56,479 nucleotides of DNA from Sphingomonas sp. CCH10-B3 (lineage in GTDB: Bacteria; Pseudomonadota; Alphaproteobacteria; Sphingomonadales; Sphingomonadaceae). Positions 48,666 through 56,479 of this stretch are shown one piece after another. Every line of letters starts with the position of its first letter. Within the stretch, counting starts at the first letter, position 1. The stretch is from NCBI RefSeq assembly GCF_001556185.1, contig NZ_LSIJ01000026.1:1-56479 (forward strand), given 5' to 3'. A program made the translations under genes and the position numbers. Under the pieces are notes generated by a model. The model was given only the letters and a program-made list of their open reading frames with translations, was not told the origin of the DNA and ran no database searches.

Positions 48666-49130
48666 GTGACCAATCGTTTTCCTGTGCCATCGACCGACAG
48701 CGCGATTGCTGCGCTGCGCTGGGCGCTGGTTTTCATCTTCCTGTTCTTCGGCATCGCCAAGTTCGCGCAATATGAGGCCGAAGGAGTCGCGCGGATCGCG
48801 AGCCAATATCCGCTGTTCGCCTGGATGTACCCGCTATGGGGTCCGCGCGTGGCGAGCAATGTCATCGGCACGATCGAGCTGGCGACGGCGACAGCGCTCG
48901 CGCTCGGTGCCTTTTCGCCGCGCATCAGCGTGATCGGCGGGCTGATGGGGATGGCGACGTTCCTCATCACGCTCAGCTTCACGCTCGGCGTGCCGCTGTG
49001 GGAGGAAGGCTATGGCTTCCCCTTCATCGGCTCGCTCGCGCAGTTCCTGTTCAAGGATGCCGGACTGCTGGCGGGTTGCTACGCGATCGCGGTGTTCTCG
49101 GCGCGCAAGGCGGGGTTCGCGCGCGCCTGA
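48666..49130 (+). CDS. DUF417 (YkgB/RclC-like) membrane protein
   Basis: A 154-residue inner-membrane protein with four helices and the family pattern WALVFIFLFFGIAKFAQYEAEG at the start, P-L-x-x-W-M-Y at the end of the first loop. E. coli RclC (YkgB) belongs to the reactive chlorine response. Here there is no rcl regulator or partner next to it. Start is GTG at 48666. It is convergent with parE. Confidence 0.9.
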   Translation: MTNRFPVPSTDSAIAALRWALVFIFLFFGIAKFAQYEAEGVARIASQYPLFAWMYPLWGPRVASNVIGTIELATATALALGAFSPRISVIGGLMGMATFLITLSFTLGVPLWEEGYGFPFIGSLAQFLFKDAGLLAGCYAIAVFSARKAGFARA

Positions 49131-49133
49131 CCG

Positions 49134-51131
49134 TCACGCGTCGATCGCGTCTTCCTCGACCCGCGCGGCATTTTCCTGGATGAAGGTGAAGCGGTGGGCG
49201 GGGTTGGTGCCCATCAGGCGGTCGACCAGGTCCTTTACCTGCGCGCGCTCCTCATACTCCTGGGGTAGCGTGACGCGCAGCAGCGAGCGCGACTTGGGGT
49301 CCATCGTCGTTTCGCGCAGCTGCATCGGGTTCATTTCGCCGAGGCCCTTGAAGCGCGCGACATCGACGTTGCGGCCCTTGAACTCGGTCGCCTCGATCCG
49401 CGCGCGGTCGGCGTCGTCCATCGCGTAGAGGCTCTTCGTCCCCGCCGTCAGCCGGTAAAGCGGCGGCTGCGCGAGATAGAGGTGCCCCCGCCGGACGATC
49501 TCGGGCATTTCCTGAAAGAAGAACGTCATCAGCAACGTCGCGATATGCGCGCCGTCGACATCGGCGTCGGTCATGATGACGATGCGTTCGTAGCGCAGAT
49601 TGTCGGGGCGGCAGTCCTTGCGCGTGCCGCAGCCGAGCGCCTGGATGAGATCGGCGATTTCGGTATTGGCGCCGATCTTGGCGGCAGTCGCCGAGGCGAC
49701 GTTCAGGATCTTGCCGCGAATGGGCAGGATCGCCTGCGTCTTGCGATCGCGCGCCTGCTTGGCCGATCCGCCCGCCGAATCACCTTCGACGATGAAGATT
49801 TCGGTGCCTTCGGGGCTGTCAGCCGAACAATCGGTGAGCTTGCCGGGGAGCCGCAGCTTGCGCGCCGACGTCGCGGTCTTGCGCTTGACCTCGCGCTCGG
49901 CCTTGCGCGCGAGCCGCTCGTCCATGCGTTCGATCACATAGCCGAGCAGTGCCTTGCCGCGCTCCATATTGTGGCTGAGGAAATGGTCGAAATGGTCGCG
50001 CACCGCGCGCTCGACGAGGGTCGCGGCTTCGGGGCTGGTGAGCCGGTCCTTGGTCTGGCTCTGGAATTGCGGCTCGCGGATGAAGACGGAGAGCATCAGC
50101 TCGCTGCCGGTCATCACGTCTTCGGCCGTGATGTCCTTCGCCTTTTTCTGCCCCACCAGATCGCCGAAGCCGCGGATGCCCTTGACCAGCGCGGCGCGTA
50201 AGCCCGCTTCATGGGTGCCGCCGTCGGGGGTCGGGATGGTGTTGCAGTACCAGCTGTAGCTGCCGTCGCTCCACAGCGGCCAGCTGACGGCCCATTCGAC
50301 CCGGCCCGCCTGCTCGCCGTTCGGCCCGGCGGGGAAGTCCTGCGTGCCCGCGAAGAAATCCGCCGTCGCGCATTCGCGGCCCGCCACCTGTTCGCGCAAA
50401 TGATCAGCAAGGCCGCCGGGAAACTGGAACACCGCTTCGGGCGGCACGTCGCCGTCGCCGATCAGCTCGGGGGCGCAGCGCCAGCGGATTTCGACGCCCG
50501 CGAACAGATAGGCTTTCGAGCGCGCGAGCTTGTAGAGCCGCTGCGGCTTGAAGTGCAGCTCGGGGCCGAAAATCTCAGGGTCGGGGGTGAAGGCGACCGA
50601 GGTGCCGCGGCGGTTCTGCACAGGGCCCAGTTCCTCGAGCGGCCCGAGCGTCAGCCCGCGCGAGAAACGCTGGCGATAAAGCTGCTTGTTGCGGGCGACT
50701 TCGACCACTGTGTCCGCCGACAGTGCGTTGACGACGCTGACCCCGACGCCGTGCAGCCCGCCGCTGGTGGCATAGGCTTTCCCTTCGAACTTGCCGCCCG
50801 AATGGAGTGTCGACAGGATCACTTCGAGCGCCGACTTGCCCGGAAACTTGGGGTGCGGATCGACCGGGATGCCGCGGCCGTTATCGGTGATCGTCAGCCG
50901 GTTGCCGGGCTCCAGCGACACTTCGATCCGGCTGGCGTGGCCTGCGACGGCTTCGTCCATCGCATTGTCGAGCACTTCGGCGGCAAGGTGGTGGAGCGCG
51001 CGCTCGTCGGTGCCGCCGACATACATGCCCGGCCGTCGCCGCACCGGCTCCAGCCCTTCGAGGACTTCGATCGAGGAAGCGTCATAGCTGCCGGGCACGG
51101 CATTGGGGGCGGCAAACAGATCGTCGGACAT
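49134..51131 (-). CDS. parE: DNA topoisomerase IV subunit B
   Basis: A 665-residue type II topoisomerase subunit that provides ATPase and TOPRIM activities to separate daughter chromosomes. GHKL ATPase motifs: EVLDNAMDEAV, TDNGRGIPV, GGLHGVGVSVVNALS. TOPRIM motifs: VEGDSAGGSAKQARDRK and MTDADVDGAHI. The length and sequence fit ParE of alphaproteobacteria rather than GyrB, which is longer. It ends 4 bases after the DUF417 gene, transcribed in the opposite direction. Confidence 0.95.
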   Translation of the reverse strand: MSDDLFAAPNAVPGSYDASSIEVLEGLEPVRRRPGMYVGGTDERALHHLAAEVLDNAMDEAVAGHASRIEVSLEPGNRLTITDNGRGIPVDPHPKFPGKSALEVILSTLHSGGKFEGKAYATSGGLHGVGVSVVNALSADTVVEVARNKQLYRQRFSRGLTLGPLEELGPVQNRRGTSVAFTPDPEIFGPELHFKPQRLYKLARSKAYLFAGVEIRWRCAPELIGDGDVPPEAVFQFPGGLADHLREQVAGRECATADFFAGTQDFPAGPNGEQAGRVEWAVSWPLWSDGSYSWYCNTIPTPDGGTHEAGLRAALVKGIRGFGDLVGQKKAKDITAEDVMTGSELMLSVFIREPQFQSQTKDRLTSPEAATLVERAVRDHFDHFLSHNMERGKALLGYVIERMDERLARKAEREVKRKTATSARKLRLPGKLTDCSADSPEGTEIFIVEGDSAGGSAKQARDRKTQAILPIRGKILNVASATAAKIGANTEIADLIQALGCGTRKDCRPDNLRYERIVIMTDADVDGAHIATLLMTFFFQEMPEIVRRGHLYLAQPPLYRLTAGTKSLYAMDDADRARIEATEFKGRNVDVARFKGLGEMNPMQLRETTMDPKSRSLLRVTLPQEYEERAQVKDLVDRLMGTNPAHRFTFIQENAARVEEDAIDA

Positions 51132-51138
51132 GGCCGAT

Positions 51139-51144
51139 GCTATA
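51139..51144 (-). promoter_or_regulatory. putative -10 box (TATAGC) ahead of parE
   Basis: TATAGC on the minus strand lies 7 bases ahead of the parE ATG at 51131, so the transcript may be leaderless, as proposed for recO. No ribosome site is visible in that space. Confidence 0.35.
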
Positions 51145-51287
51145 GGAGCGCGGGAGTCACGGGCGCAAGCGCGCTCGCGAACGCACGCTGGCGGACATAG
51201 CCGCCGCGATCCGGCGCGGCCAATGCATACAAAATCCCAATGCTCTCGTTTCTGTTGCGGTCATCAACGGCAACGGAGGGAACATCC

Positions 51288-52127
51288 ATGCGTGCATCGA
51301 TCATCAAGGGGACAATTTTCGCAGCAGCAATCGGGCTATCGGCCCCGGCCCTGGCCCAGGAAGCAGCGCCGACGAGCGAATTCGAAGGATTCTATATCGG
51401 CGCGACCGCCGGTTATGGTTTTCAGCCGAACGATGGCAATGCGACGGTGTTGTTCGACCGCAATCTCGACGGCCGGTTCGGCGATACCGTGGTGACGACG
51501 GCCGGCGCCAATGCCTTCTCGCCGGGCTTTTGTGGCGGCGTGGCGCGCGGCAACAATGCGGCGGCGGGCTGCACCAATGATCGCAGCGGATTCACTTATT
51601 CGGGTCGGCTTGGCTATGATATCCAGCGCGGGCGGATCGTCGTCGGCATCGTCGGCGAAGTTGGCGACAGCCTGATCACCGACAGTGTCACGGCGTTCAG
51701 CACCACGCCCGCCAACTACATGCTTACCCGGTCGGTCAATCTGGAAGGCGGCGTGCGCGGCCGAGCTGGCTTTGCATTCGGCAAGACCCTGCTTTTTGCG
51801 ACGGCAGGCTTGGGCATCATCGATATCAAGCGTACCTTCGCCACCAGCAATACGGCCAACTCATTCATCAACAATGGCGATGAGGTCCGCGTCGGCGGCC
51901 AGTTCGGCGGCGGGATCGAGCAGAAGCTGGGCAAGCATTTCTCGATTGGTGTCGAGTATCTGCACCACCGTTACAACGACACCGACTTCCGCGTCCGCGT
52001 CGGGCCGGGAACCGCACCGGCCACCAACCCGTTCCTGCTGGCCGGGGCAGGCGGCACCGATTTTGCGCGCAGCGACAATCGCTTCAACTGGAACACTGTG
52101 CGCGCAACCGTTGCTTATCGTTTTTGA
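51288..52127 (+). CDS. outer-membrane beta-barrel protein, copy 1
   Basis: A 279-residue outer-membrane protein with signal peptide (MRASIIKGTIFAAAIGLSAPALAQ), a barrel of about eight strands and the C-terminal YRF expected of outer-membrane proteins. It resembles the opacity/Omp25-like family. Two cysteines (in FSPGFC and AGCTND) and the ITDSVTAFSTTPANY segment recur in the next gene. GGAGGG is 8 bases ahead of the ATG at 51288. Confidence 0.82.
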   Translation: MRASIIKGTIFAAAIGLSAPALAQEAAPTSEFEGFYIGATAGYGFQPNDGNATVLFDRNLDGRFGDTVVTTAGANAFSPGFCGGVARGNNAAAGCTNDRSGFTYSGRLGYDIQRGRIVVGIVGEVGDSLITDSVTAFSTTPANYMLTRSVNLEGGVRGRAGFAFGKTLLFATAGLGIIDIKRTFATSNTANSFINNGDEVRVGGQFGGGIEQKLGKHFSIGVEYLHHRYNDTDFRVRVGPGTAPATNPFLLAGAGGTDFARSDNRFNWNTVRATVAYRF

Positions 52128-52150
52128 TCGTTACGCCCCCATAAGTAAAA

Positions 52151-52181
52151 GCCTCCGGTTCCTGTGAACCGGAGGCCTTTT
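52151..52181 (+). terminator. rho-independent terminator between the two barrel genes
   Basis: GCCTCCGGTTC (52151-52161) and GAACCGGAGGC (52166-52176) form an 11-bp stem with a 4-base loop followed by CTTTT. AAAA on the left side would let it work in both directions. Confidence 0.9.
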
Positions 52182-52311
52182 GCTGAAAAATTCCATAGTT
52201 AAATTCGTCGAGTTGCCGATATGCAACACGCAAAATTCTTTGTGCAGCTGCGGAATACAAAGCGACCATACCGACGTTTGGCATGCACCTGTAACAACGT
52301 CGGAGTATATC

Positions 52312-53181
52312 ATGCGTAACGTCACGATCCATTCGCTGCTGGGCGCGGCATCAATCGTCTTGATCGCCAGCCCTGCGCTGGCTCAGACCAGCGATGTCCC
52401 ACCTGCCGCCGCTGAAGCCGCACCCCCGGCGCCAGTCGAGGAACGGCCGTTTCAGGGCCTCTATGTCGGCGGTTTCGTCAGCTATGACGTGCAGCCGAAC
52501 GATCCGGGCGAGAGCATCGTGTTCAACCGCAACGGCAGCGCGACGGTAACGACCGCCGCAGGCGCCGATGCCTTCTCGCCCGGCTTCTGCAATGGTCGTG
52601 CGAACGGGACAATTCCCGATAATGGCTGCCGCAACGACCGCGACGATGTCGCTTATGGTGGCCGCATCGGCTTCGACATCCAGAAGCGCTGGCTCGTGCT
52701 GGGCGCGCTTGCCGAATTCGGCGACAGCCAGATCACCGACAGCGTCAGCGCGTTCAGCACGACGCCTGCGAGCTATACGATGACGCGTTCGGTCAATTGG
52801 GAAGCCGGCTTCCGTGGTCGGCTGGGTTTTGCGGCGCGCAACACGCTGTTCTATGGGACTGGCGGTGCAGGCTATGCCCGCATTCGCAGTGACTTTTCGA
52901 CCACCAACACCGCCAATGCCTTTGCGACGACGGGCACGCGCAACAAATGGGGCGTGCAATATGGCGGCGGCATCGAGCAGAAGATCGGACGCAATTTCTC
53001 GATCGGGCTCGAGTATCTCTACCATGATTATGATGCGCCCGACGCGCGGGTGCTGGTGACGCAGGGGACCGCGCCGGCAACCAATCCCTTCGTGCTCGGC
53101 GGCACGACGACCACTTTCGCGCGCAGCGATAACAAGTTCAACTGGCACTCGCTGCGGCTGACGGCGGCGTTCCGCTTCTAA
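52312..53181 (+). CDS. outer-membrane beta-barrel protein, copy 2
   Basis: A 289-residue paralogue of the preceding gene with signal peptide, a Pro/Ala linker (residues about 24-42) and a barrel ending in FRF. The two cysteines and ITDSVSAFSTTPASY are conserved, as are GGGIEQKIGRNFSIGLEYLY and GTAPATNPF. The start at 52312 is chosen for its signal peptide. The 185-base space upstream, lower in GC than its surroundings, must hold its promoter. Confidence 0.82.
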   Translation: MRNVTIHSLLGAASIVLIASPALAQTSDVPPAAAEAAPPAPVEERPFQGLYVGGFVSYDVQPNDPGESIVFNRNGSATVTTAAGADAFSPGFCNGRANGTIPDNGCRNDRDDVAYGGRIGFDIQKRWLVLGALAEFGDSQITDSVSAFSTTPASYTMTRSVNWEAGFRGRLGFAARNTLFYGTGGAGYARIRSDFSTTNTANAFATTGTRNKWGVQYGGGIEQKIGRNFSIGLEYLYHDYDAPDARVLVTQGTAPATNPFVLGGTTTTFARSDNKFNWHSLRLTAAFRF

Positions 53182-53208
53182 ACAGCCCGGTCTGGCTGCC
53201 CCGATGAA

Positions 53209-53236
53209 CCCCCGGCGCCCGCGCGCCGGGGGCTTT
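53209..53236 (+). terminator. terminator after barrel copy 2
   Basis: CCCCCGGCGC (53209-53218) and GCGCCGGGGG (53223-53232) form a 10-bp stem with a 4-base loop followed by CTTT. Confidence 0.8.
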
Positions 53237-53318
53237 CGCATTTGCGATCAAGGCATGGCAAGCAGCGCTGCCAGTTGCTATACGCAACCCATCACGCAGC
53301 GAAACAATGGGATGCAGG

Positions 53319-53777
53319 ATGTCAGTCGTCGCCAAAGTCAACGGCAAGCCCGTCACCTTCAACGTCGAGCCTGACACCCCGCTGCTGTGGGCGATCCGCG
53401 AGGCGCTGGGCATGACCGGCACCAAATTCGGCTGCGGCATCGCGGCGTGCGGCGCTTGCAGCGTCCATATCGACGGTGAAGTGATGCGCTCGTGCAGCGT
53501 GCCGGTGAGCGACGTCGCGGGCAAGTCGATCACGACGATCGAGGGGCTGGCGCAGCCCGACGGCACGCTCCACGCGCTGCAGGCGGCGTGGATCGCGCAT
53601 CAGGTGCCGCAATGCGGCTATTGCCAGTCGGGCCAGCTGATGGCGGCGGCTGCGCTGCTCGCGGCGACGCCGAAGCCGACCGACGCGCAGATCGACGAAG
53701 CAATGACCAACATCTGCCGCTGCGGCACTTATCCCCGTATTCGCGCGGCGATCCACGCCGTCGCCGGCCAGGCCTGA
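53319..53777 (+). CDS. iorA: 2Fe-2S subunit of an isoquinoline-1-oxidoreductase-like enzyme
   Basis: A 152-residue iron-sulfur subunit of the xanthine oxidase family with two clusters: the plant-ferredoxin-type CGIAACGAC plus the distal C, and the second pair CGYCQSGQL and CRCGTYPRI. It transfers electrons from the molybdenum centre to an acceptor. Start at 53319. It precedes the large subunit by 12 bases. The name is by similarity; the natural substrate is not necessarily isoquinoline. Confidence 0.88.
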   Translation: MSVVAKVNGKPVTFNVEPDTPLLWAIREALGMTGTKFGCGIAACGACSVHIDGEVMRSCSVPVSDVAGKSITTIEGLAQPDGTLHALQAAWIAHQVPQCGYCQSGQLMAAAALLAATPKPTDAQIDEAMTNICRCGTYPRIRAAIHAVAGQA

Positions 53778-53789
53778 GGAGCGCACACG

Positions 53790-55988
53790 ATGGGCATTGT
53801 TCGCAGGACTTTCCTGATCGGTGGCGCGGCCGTGATTGGCGGCGGCATTTTCGCGATCAAATGGGCCGATGGTTCGGCACAGTCGCAGGCCGCCGAACTC
53901 ACCAACGGCAAGGACGGGCATAATTTCGCGACCTGGCTGCGGATCGGCGAGGACGACAAGATCACGCTGTTTTCGCCGCACACCGACATCGGGCAGGGCT
54001 CGAACACCGGCCTCGCGCAGATGCTCGCCGACGAGCTTGAAGCCGATTGGGCAAAGGTCGAGGTCGTCTCGGCACCGGCCGAATCGGCATTCGCCAATGT
54101 CGCGCTGGGGCGCGGCTTTCTGGCCGAGATGACCGGCTATCCGGGCGTTGTCGCGTCGCTGCCGACATCGTTGTTGTCGATGATCGCGCGGTCGATGAAC
54201 CTGCAGATCACCGGCGGATCGTCGGCACTGCGCTTCACCGGGCAGAAGAGCGTGCGGGTGATTGGCGCGGCGACGCGGCAGGCGCTGGTTGATACCGCTG
54301 CCGCGCGCCTGGGCGTGCCTGCTGCCGAACTGACCGCGCGCGACAGCAAGGTCACGCACGTCAAGTCGGGCCGGTCGCTGCGCTATGGCGAACTCGCGGC
54401 AGAGGCGGCGGGGCGGTCGCTCGACAGCAATCCGCCGCTCAAGGACCCGAAGAATTTCCGCTTCATCGGCAAGCCGGTGCCGCGCTTCGACATTCCCGCG
54501 AAGGTTAATGGCACCGCGCAGTACGGCATGGACGTCATCAAGCCCGACATGCGTGTCGCGACCGTGATTGCAGCACCGATTCGCGGCGGCAAGCTGACCT
54601 CCGTCGATCCGGCGCCGGCAATGGCCGTGCCAGGCGTGGAAAAAGTGATCAAGCTCGACGCCGCCGTGGTCGTGGTCGCCAAGGGCTATTGGCAAGCGCT
54701 GAAGGGCGCGCGCGCCCTGTCACCGAAGTTCAGCGACGGCGGCAACGGCGCGATATCGACCGAGTCGATCTTTGCCGAACAGGCCAAGCTGCGCGGAGCC
54801 AACAAGCCCGATGCGACCAAGGGCAAGGGCGATGCCGAGGCAGGCCTGAAAACGGCGGGCGCCAAGCTGGTCGATGCCGAGTATCGGTTGCCGTTCCTCC
54901 ACCACGCGATGATGGAGCCGTTTGCGCTGACCGCGCATTACAAGGACGGCAAGCTCGACATCTGGGGCGGGATGCAGGATCCGCTCGCCTCAAAGATGGG
55001 CGCTGCGGCCGCTGCCGGACTCGCGCCCGACAAGGTAACCTTCCACCCGATGCTGATCGGCGGCAGCTTCGGGCGGCGCTTGCCGATGTACATGGAAATC
55101 GTCGATCAGGTCGCACGCGTCGCGGTGCAGCTGCCCTATCCGGTCAAGCTGATCTGGGCGCGCGAGGAAGAAGTGACGCAGGGCGCCTATCGTCCGCAAA
55201 GCTCGGCACATCTGAAGGGCGCGATCGGGAGCGACGGCAAGATCGCGGGGCTGCGTTATGATTTCGCCCAGCCCGAGGATGGCCTGGCCGAAGTCCCGCT
55301 GTTCTATGATCTGCCCGCTGCGACCCGGCGGCATTTCAAGCAGGTGTCGAACCAGACCGTTGGCGCGTGGCGATCGGTCAATGCCACGCAGCATGGCTTT
55401 TACACCGAAAGCTTCATGGACGAGCTGGCGCACGCGGCAGGCGTCGACCCGGTCGAGTTCCGCAAACGCCACCTGAGCCCGGGATCGCGGCATCTCGCGG
55501 TGCTCGAACAGGCGGCCAAGCTTGGCGGCTGGGGGACCCCGCTGCCTGCTGGTGTCGGGCGTGGCGTTGCGATCGTCGAATCGTTCAACACGATCGCGGC
55601 GCATGTGACCGAAGTGATGCTGAAGGACGACGGCACCCCCAAGGTGCTGAAGGTCACGGCGGTCGTCGACTGCGGCACGGTGGTCAACCCGCGCAATGCC
55701 GAAGCGCAAGTGATGGGCGGCATCGTCATGGGGCTGTCGACCGCCATCGGCGAGGCAATCACGCTCGACAAGGGCGCAGTCGTGCAGCGCAACTTCAGCG
55801 ATTATGAAGTGTTGAAGCTCGCCGATGCGCCCGCGATCACCGTGCATTTCATCAACAGCGGGCATGACATGGGTGGCTTGGGCGAGCCCGGCCTGCCCCC
55901 CGCCGCGCCCGCGCTCGCCAATGCGCTGTTCGCGGCGACCGGCAAGCGCGTGCGCAACCTGCCGATCCGGGATCAGGCGAAGGCTTGA
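53790..55988 (+). CDS. iorB: molybdopterin subunit of an isoquinoline-1-oxidoreductase-like enzyme
   Basis: A 732-residue periplasmic molybdenum hydroxylase subunit with a Tat signal (RRTFLIGGAAVIGGG). Molybdopterin-binding residues appear in DIGQGSNTGLAQMLADEL, GGSFGRRLPMYMEIV and near the end in GLGEPGLPPAAPALANAL, with the catalytic glutamate of the family. It oxidises N-heterocycles or aldehydes. A small c-type cytochrome partner, frequent in such operons, is absent. Strong GAGGA upstream of the ATG. Confidence 0.9.
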   Translation: MGIVRRTFLIGGAAVIGGGIFAIKWADGSAQSQAAELTNGKDGHNFATWLRIGEDDKITLFSPHTDIGQGSNTGLAQMLADELEADWAKVEVVSAPAESAFANVALGRGFLAEMTGYPGVVASLPTSLLSMIARSMNLQITGGSSALRFTGQKSVRVIGAATRQALVDTAAARLGVPAAELTARDSKVTHVKSGRSLRYGELAAEAAGRSLDSNPPLKDPKNFRFIGKPVPRFDIPAKVNGTAQYGMDVIKPDMRVATVIAAPIRGGKLTSVDPAPAMAVPGVEKVIKLDAAVVVVAKGYWQALKGARALSPKFSDGGNGAISTESIFAEQAKLRGANKPDATKGKGDAEAGLKTAGAKLVDAEYRLPFLHHAMMEPFALTAHYKDGKLDIWGGMQDPLASKMGAAAAAGLAPDKVTFHPMLIGGSFGRRLPMYMEIVDQVARVAVQLPYPVKLIWAREEEVTQGAYRPQSSAHLKGAIGSDGKIAGLRYDFAQPEDGLAEVPLFYDLPAATRRHFKQVSNQTVGAWRSVNATQHGFYTESFMDELAHAAGVDPVEFRKRHLSPGSRHLAVLEQAAKLGGWGTPLPAGVGRGVAIVESFNTIAAHVTEVMLKDDGTPKVLKVTAVVDCGTVVNPRNAEAQVMGGIVMGLSTAIGEAITLDKGAVVQRNFSDYEVLKLADAPAITVHFINSGHDMGGLGEPGLPPAAPALANALFAATGKRVRNLPIRDQAKA

Positions 55989-55998
55989 GGTTCCGGGA

Positions 55999-56020
55999 CC
56001 CCTCCCCTTCAGGGGAGGGG
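55999..56020. terminator. hairpin between iorB and gcrA
   Basis: CCCCTCCCC and GGGGAGGGG form a 9-bp stem with a TTCA loop, followed by CTTTG, between the convergent ends of iorB and the gcrA-like gene. Confidence 0.7.
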
Positions 56021-56041
56021 CTTTGTGCGAGAAATCAATCT

Positions 56042-56479
56042 CTAGCGAACCCGCGGTCCGCCGAAGGGCAGCGGCGGCGGCGGACGGCGGTCGCGACGTG
56101 GCAGCTGCGCCTGATAGGCATGGCCGCAATGTTCCACGCAATAAGGGAAACCCGGATTCACCTTTTCGCCGCAGAAATGGAAATCGGGCTCGCCGGGGTG
56201 CCCGATCGGCCATTTGCAGATCCGGTCGTTGAGATCGAGCAACGTCGTCTTGCCCGCCATGTCTGACGACGGACGAGCCGGGACCAGTCGACGCGGCGGC
56301 GCGGGCGCGATCGGCGCCTGCTGCTCGCCGGGTGCCTGACGCAGGAAGCCGCCGGGGCCGACCGAGCGCATGACGACCGCAGGCGCCTTCGCCACTTCGG
56401 GAGCGGGCGCTTCGCTTTCAGCGGGCTCGGGCTCGGCAACCGGGGCGGCAGCAACCGGGGCTGGCTTCGGGGCAGGCGC
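56042..56479 (-). CDS. gcrA: GcrA-type cell cycle regulator, C-terminal part
   Basis: The last 145 residues of a GcrA-like protein; the frame remains open to the window edge. First comes a Pro/Ala/Glu-rich linker (roughly 56396-56479), then the conserved sigma-factor-contacting domain CKWPIGHPGEPDFHFCGEKV followed by YCVEHCGHAYQ. In Caulobacter, GcrA binds sigma-70 and reads CcrM-methylated GANTC sites to control cell-cycle genes. The DNA-binding N-terminus lies beyond the window. The RRDRRPPPPLPFGGPRVR tail is unusually Pro-rich. Confidence 0.9.
   Translation of the reverse strand, partial: APAPKPAPVAAAPVAEPEPAESEAPAPEVAKAPAVVMRSVGPGGFLRQAPGEQQAPIAPAPPRRLVPARPSSDMAGKTTLLDLNDRICKWPIGHPGEPDFHFCGEKVNPGFPYCVEHCGHAYQAQLPRRDRRPPPPLPFGGPRVR

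Overview
The window comes from a high-GC alphaproteobacterium and most resembles Sphingomonas and its relatives. Pointers are the C-terminal part of a GcrA-type cell-cycle regulator at the right edge, the split F0 operon (atpI-atpB-atpE-atpB'-atpF without F1 genes), a TonB-dependent receptor whose mature N-terminus reads EVIVTAQK, O-succinylhomoserine sulfhydrylase followed directly by apaG, and short palindromic intergenic repeats (CTGAACTTGTTTCAG, CTTCGACAAGCTCAG, ATCCCGGC-loop-GCCGGGAT) of a kind common in sphingomonad chromosomes. Nothing looks like a prophage, insertion sequence, CRISPR array or integrative element. It is a gene-dense chromosomal core segment with local tandem duplications. 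Family names are from recognition of motifs and overall sequence; no search was run.

Left part (1-13.6 kb): leucine catabolism (methylcrotonyl-CoA carboxylase beta subunit and isovaleryl-CoA dehydrogenase) with an M13 peptidase gene and a small membrane protein gene placed between them on the other strand; an amino-acid permease; a Tat-type lipoprotein; an aconitase operon with overlapping genes for a GFA-family protein and a CBU_0592-like membrane protein; and a minus-strand operon of a PCu(A)C copper chaperone, an HExxH 'vgr-related' protein and an indoleamine 2,3-dioxygenase homologue.

Middle (13.6-32.6 kb): dnaK-dnaJ behind a heat-shock-like promoter; two tandem HD-GYP proteins; purB; an EF-hand protein; a TonB-dependent receptor; radC; the ydbH-ynbE-ydbL set for lipid transport between the inner and outer membranes; the F0 ATP synthase operon; a small exported protein; and an SDR oxidoreductase.

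Right part (32.7-56.5 kb): uvrC; a polysaccharide deacetylase translationally coupled to a GNAT/FemAB-like protein; recO; a GT2-GtrA polyprenyl-phosphate sugar synthase facing a GT39/PMT-type glycosyltransferase; metZ-apaG-LysR-GNAT; three tandem paralogues of an exported helical-repeat/TonB-C-like protein; a BNR-repeat protein; a DUF417 protein; parE; two tandem outer-membrane barrels; an isoquinoline-1-oxidoreductase-like molybdoenzyme pair; and the gcrA fragment.

The best candidate for something undescribed is the three-gene tandem at 42.8-46.7 kb. All three proteins have a signal peptide, a (V/T)V(V/T)TGLR-like segment, a C-x4-C-P motif, a helical-repeat middle and a TonB-C-like end. The copper chaperone / HExxH / haem dioxygenase operon and the HD-GYP pair with a changed HD-motif lysine come next.
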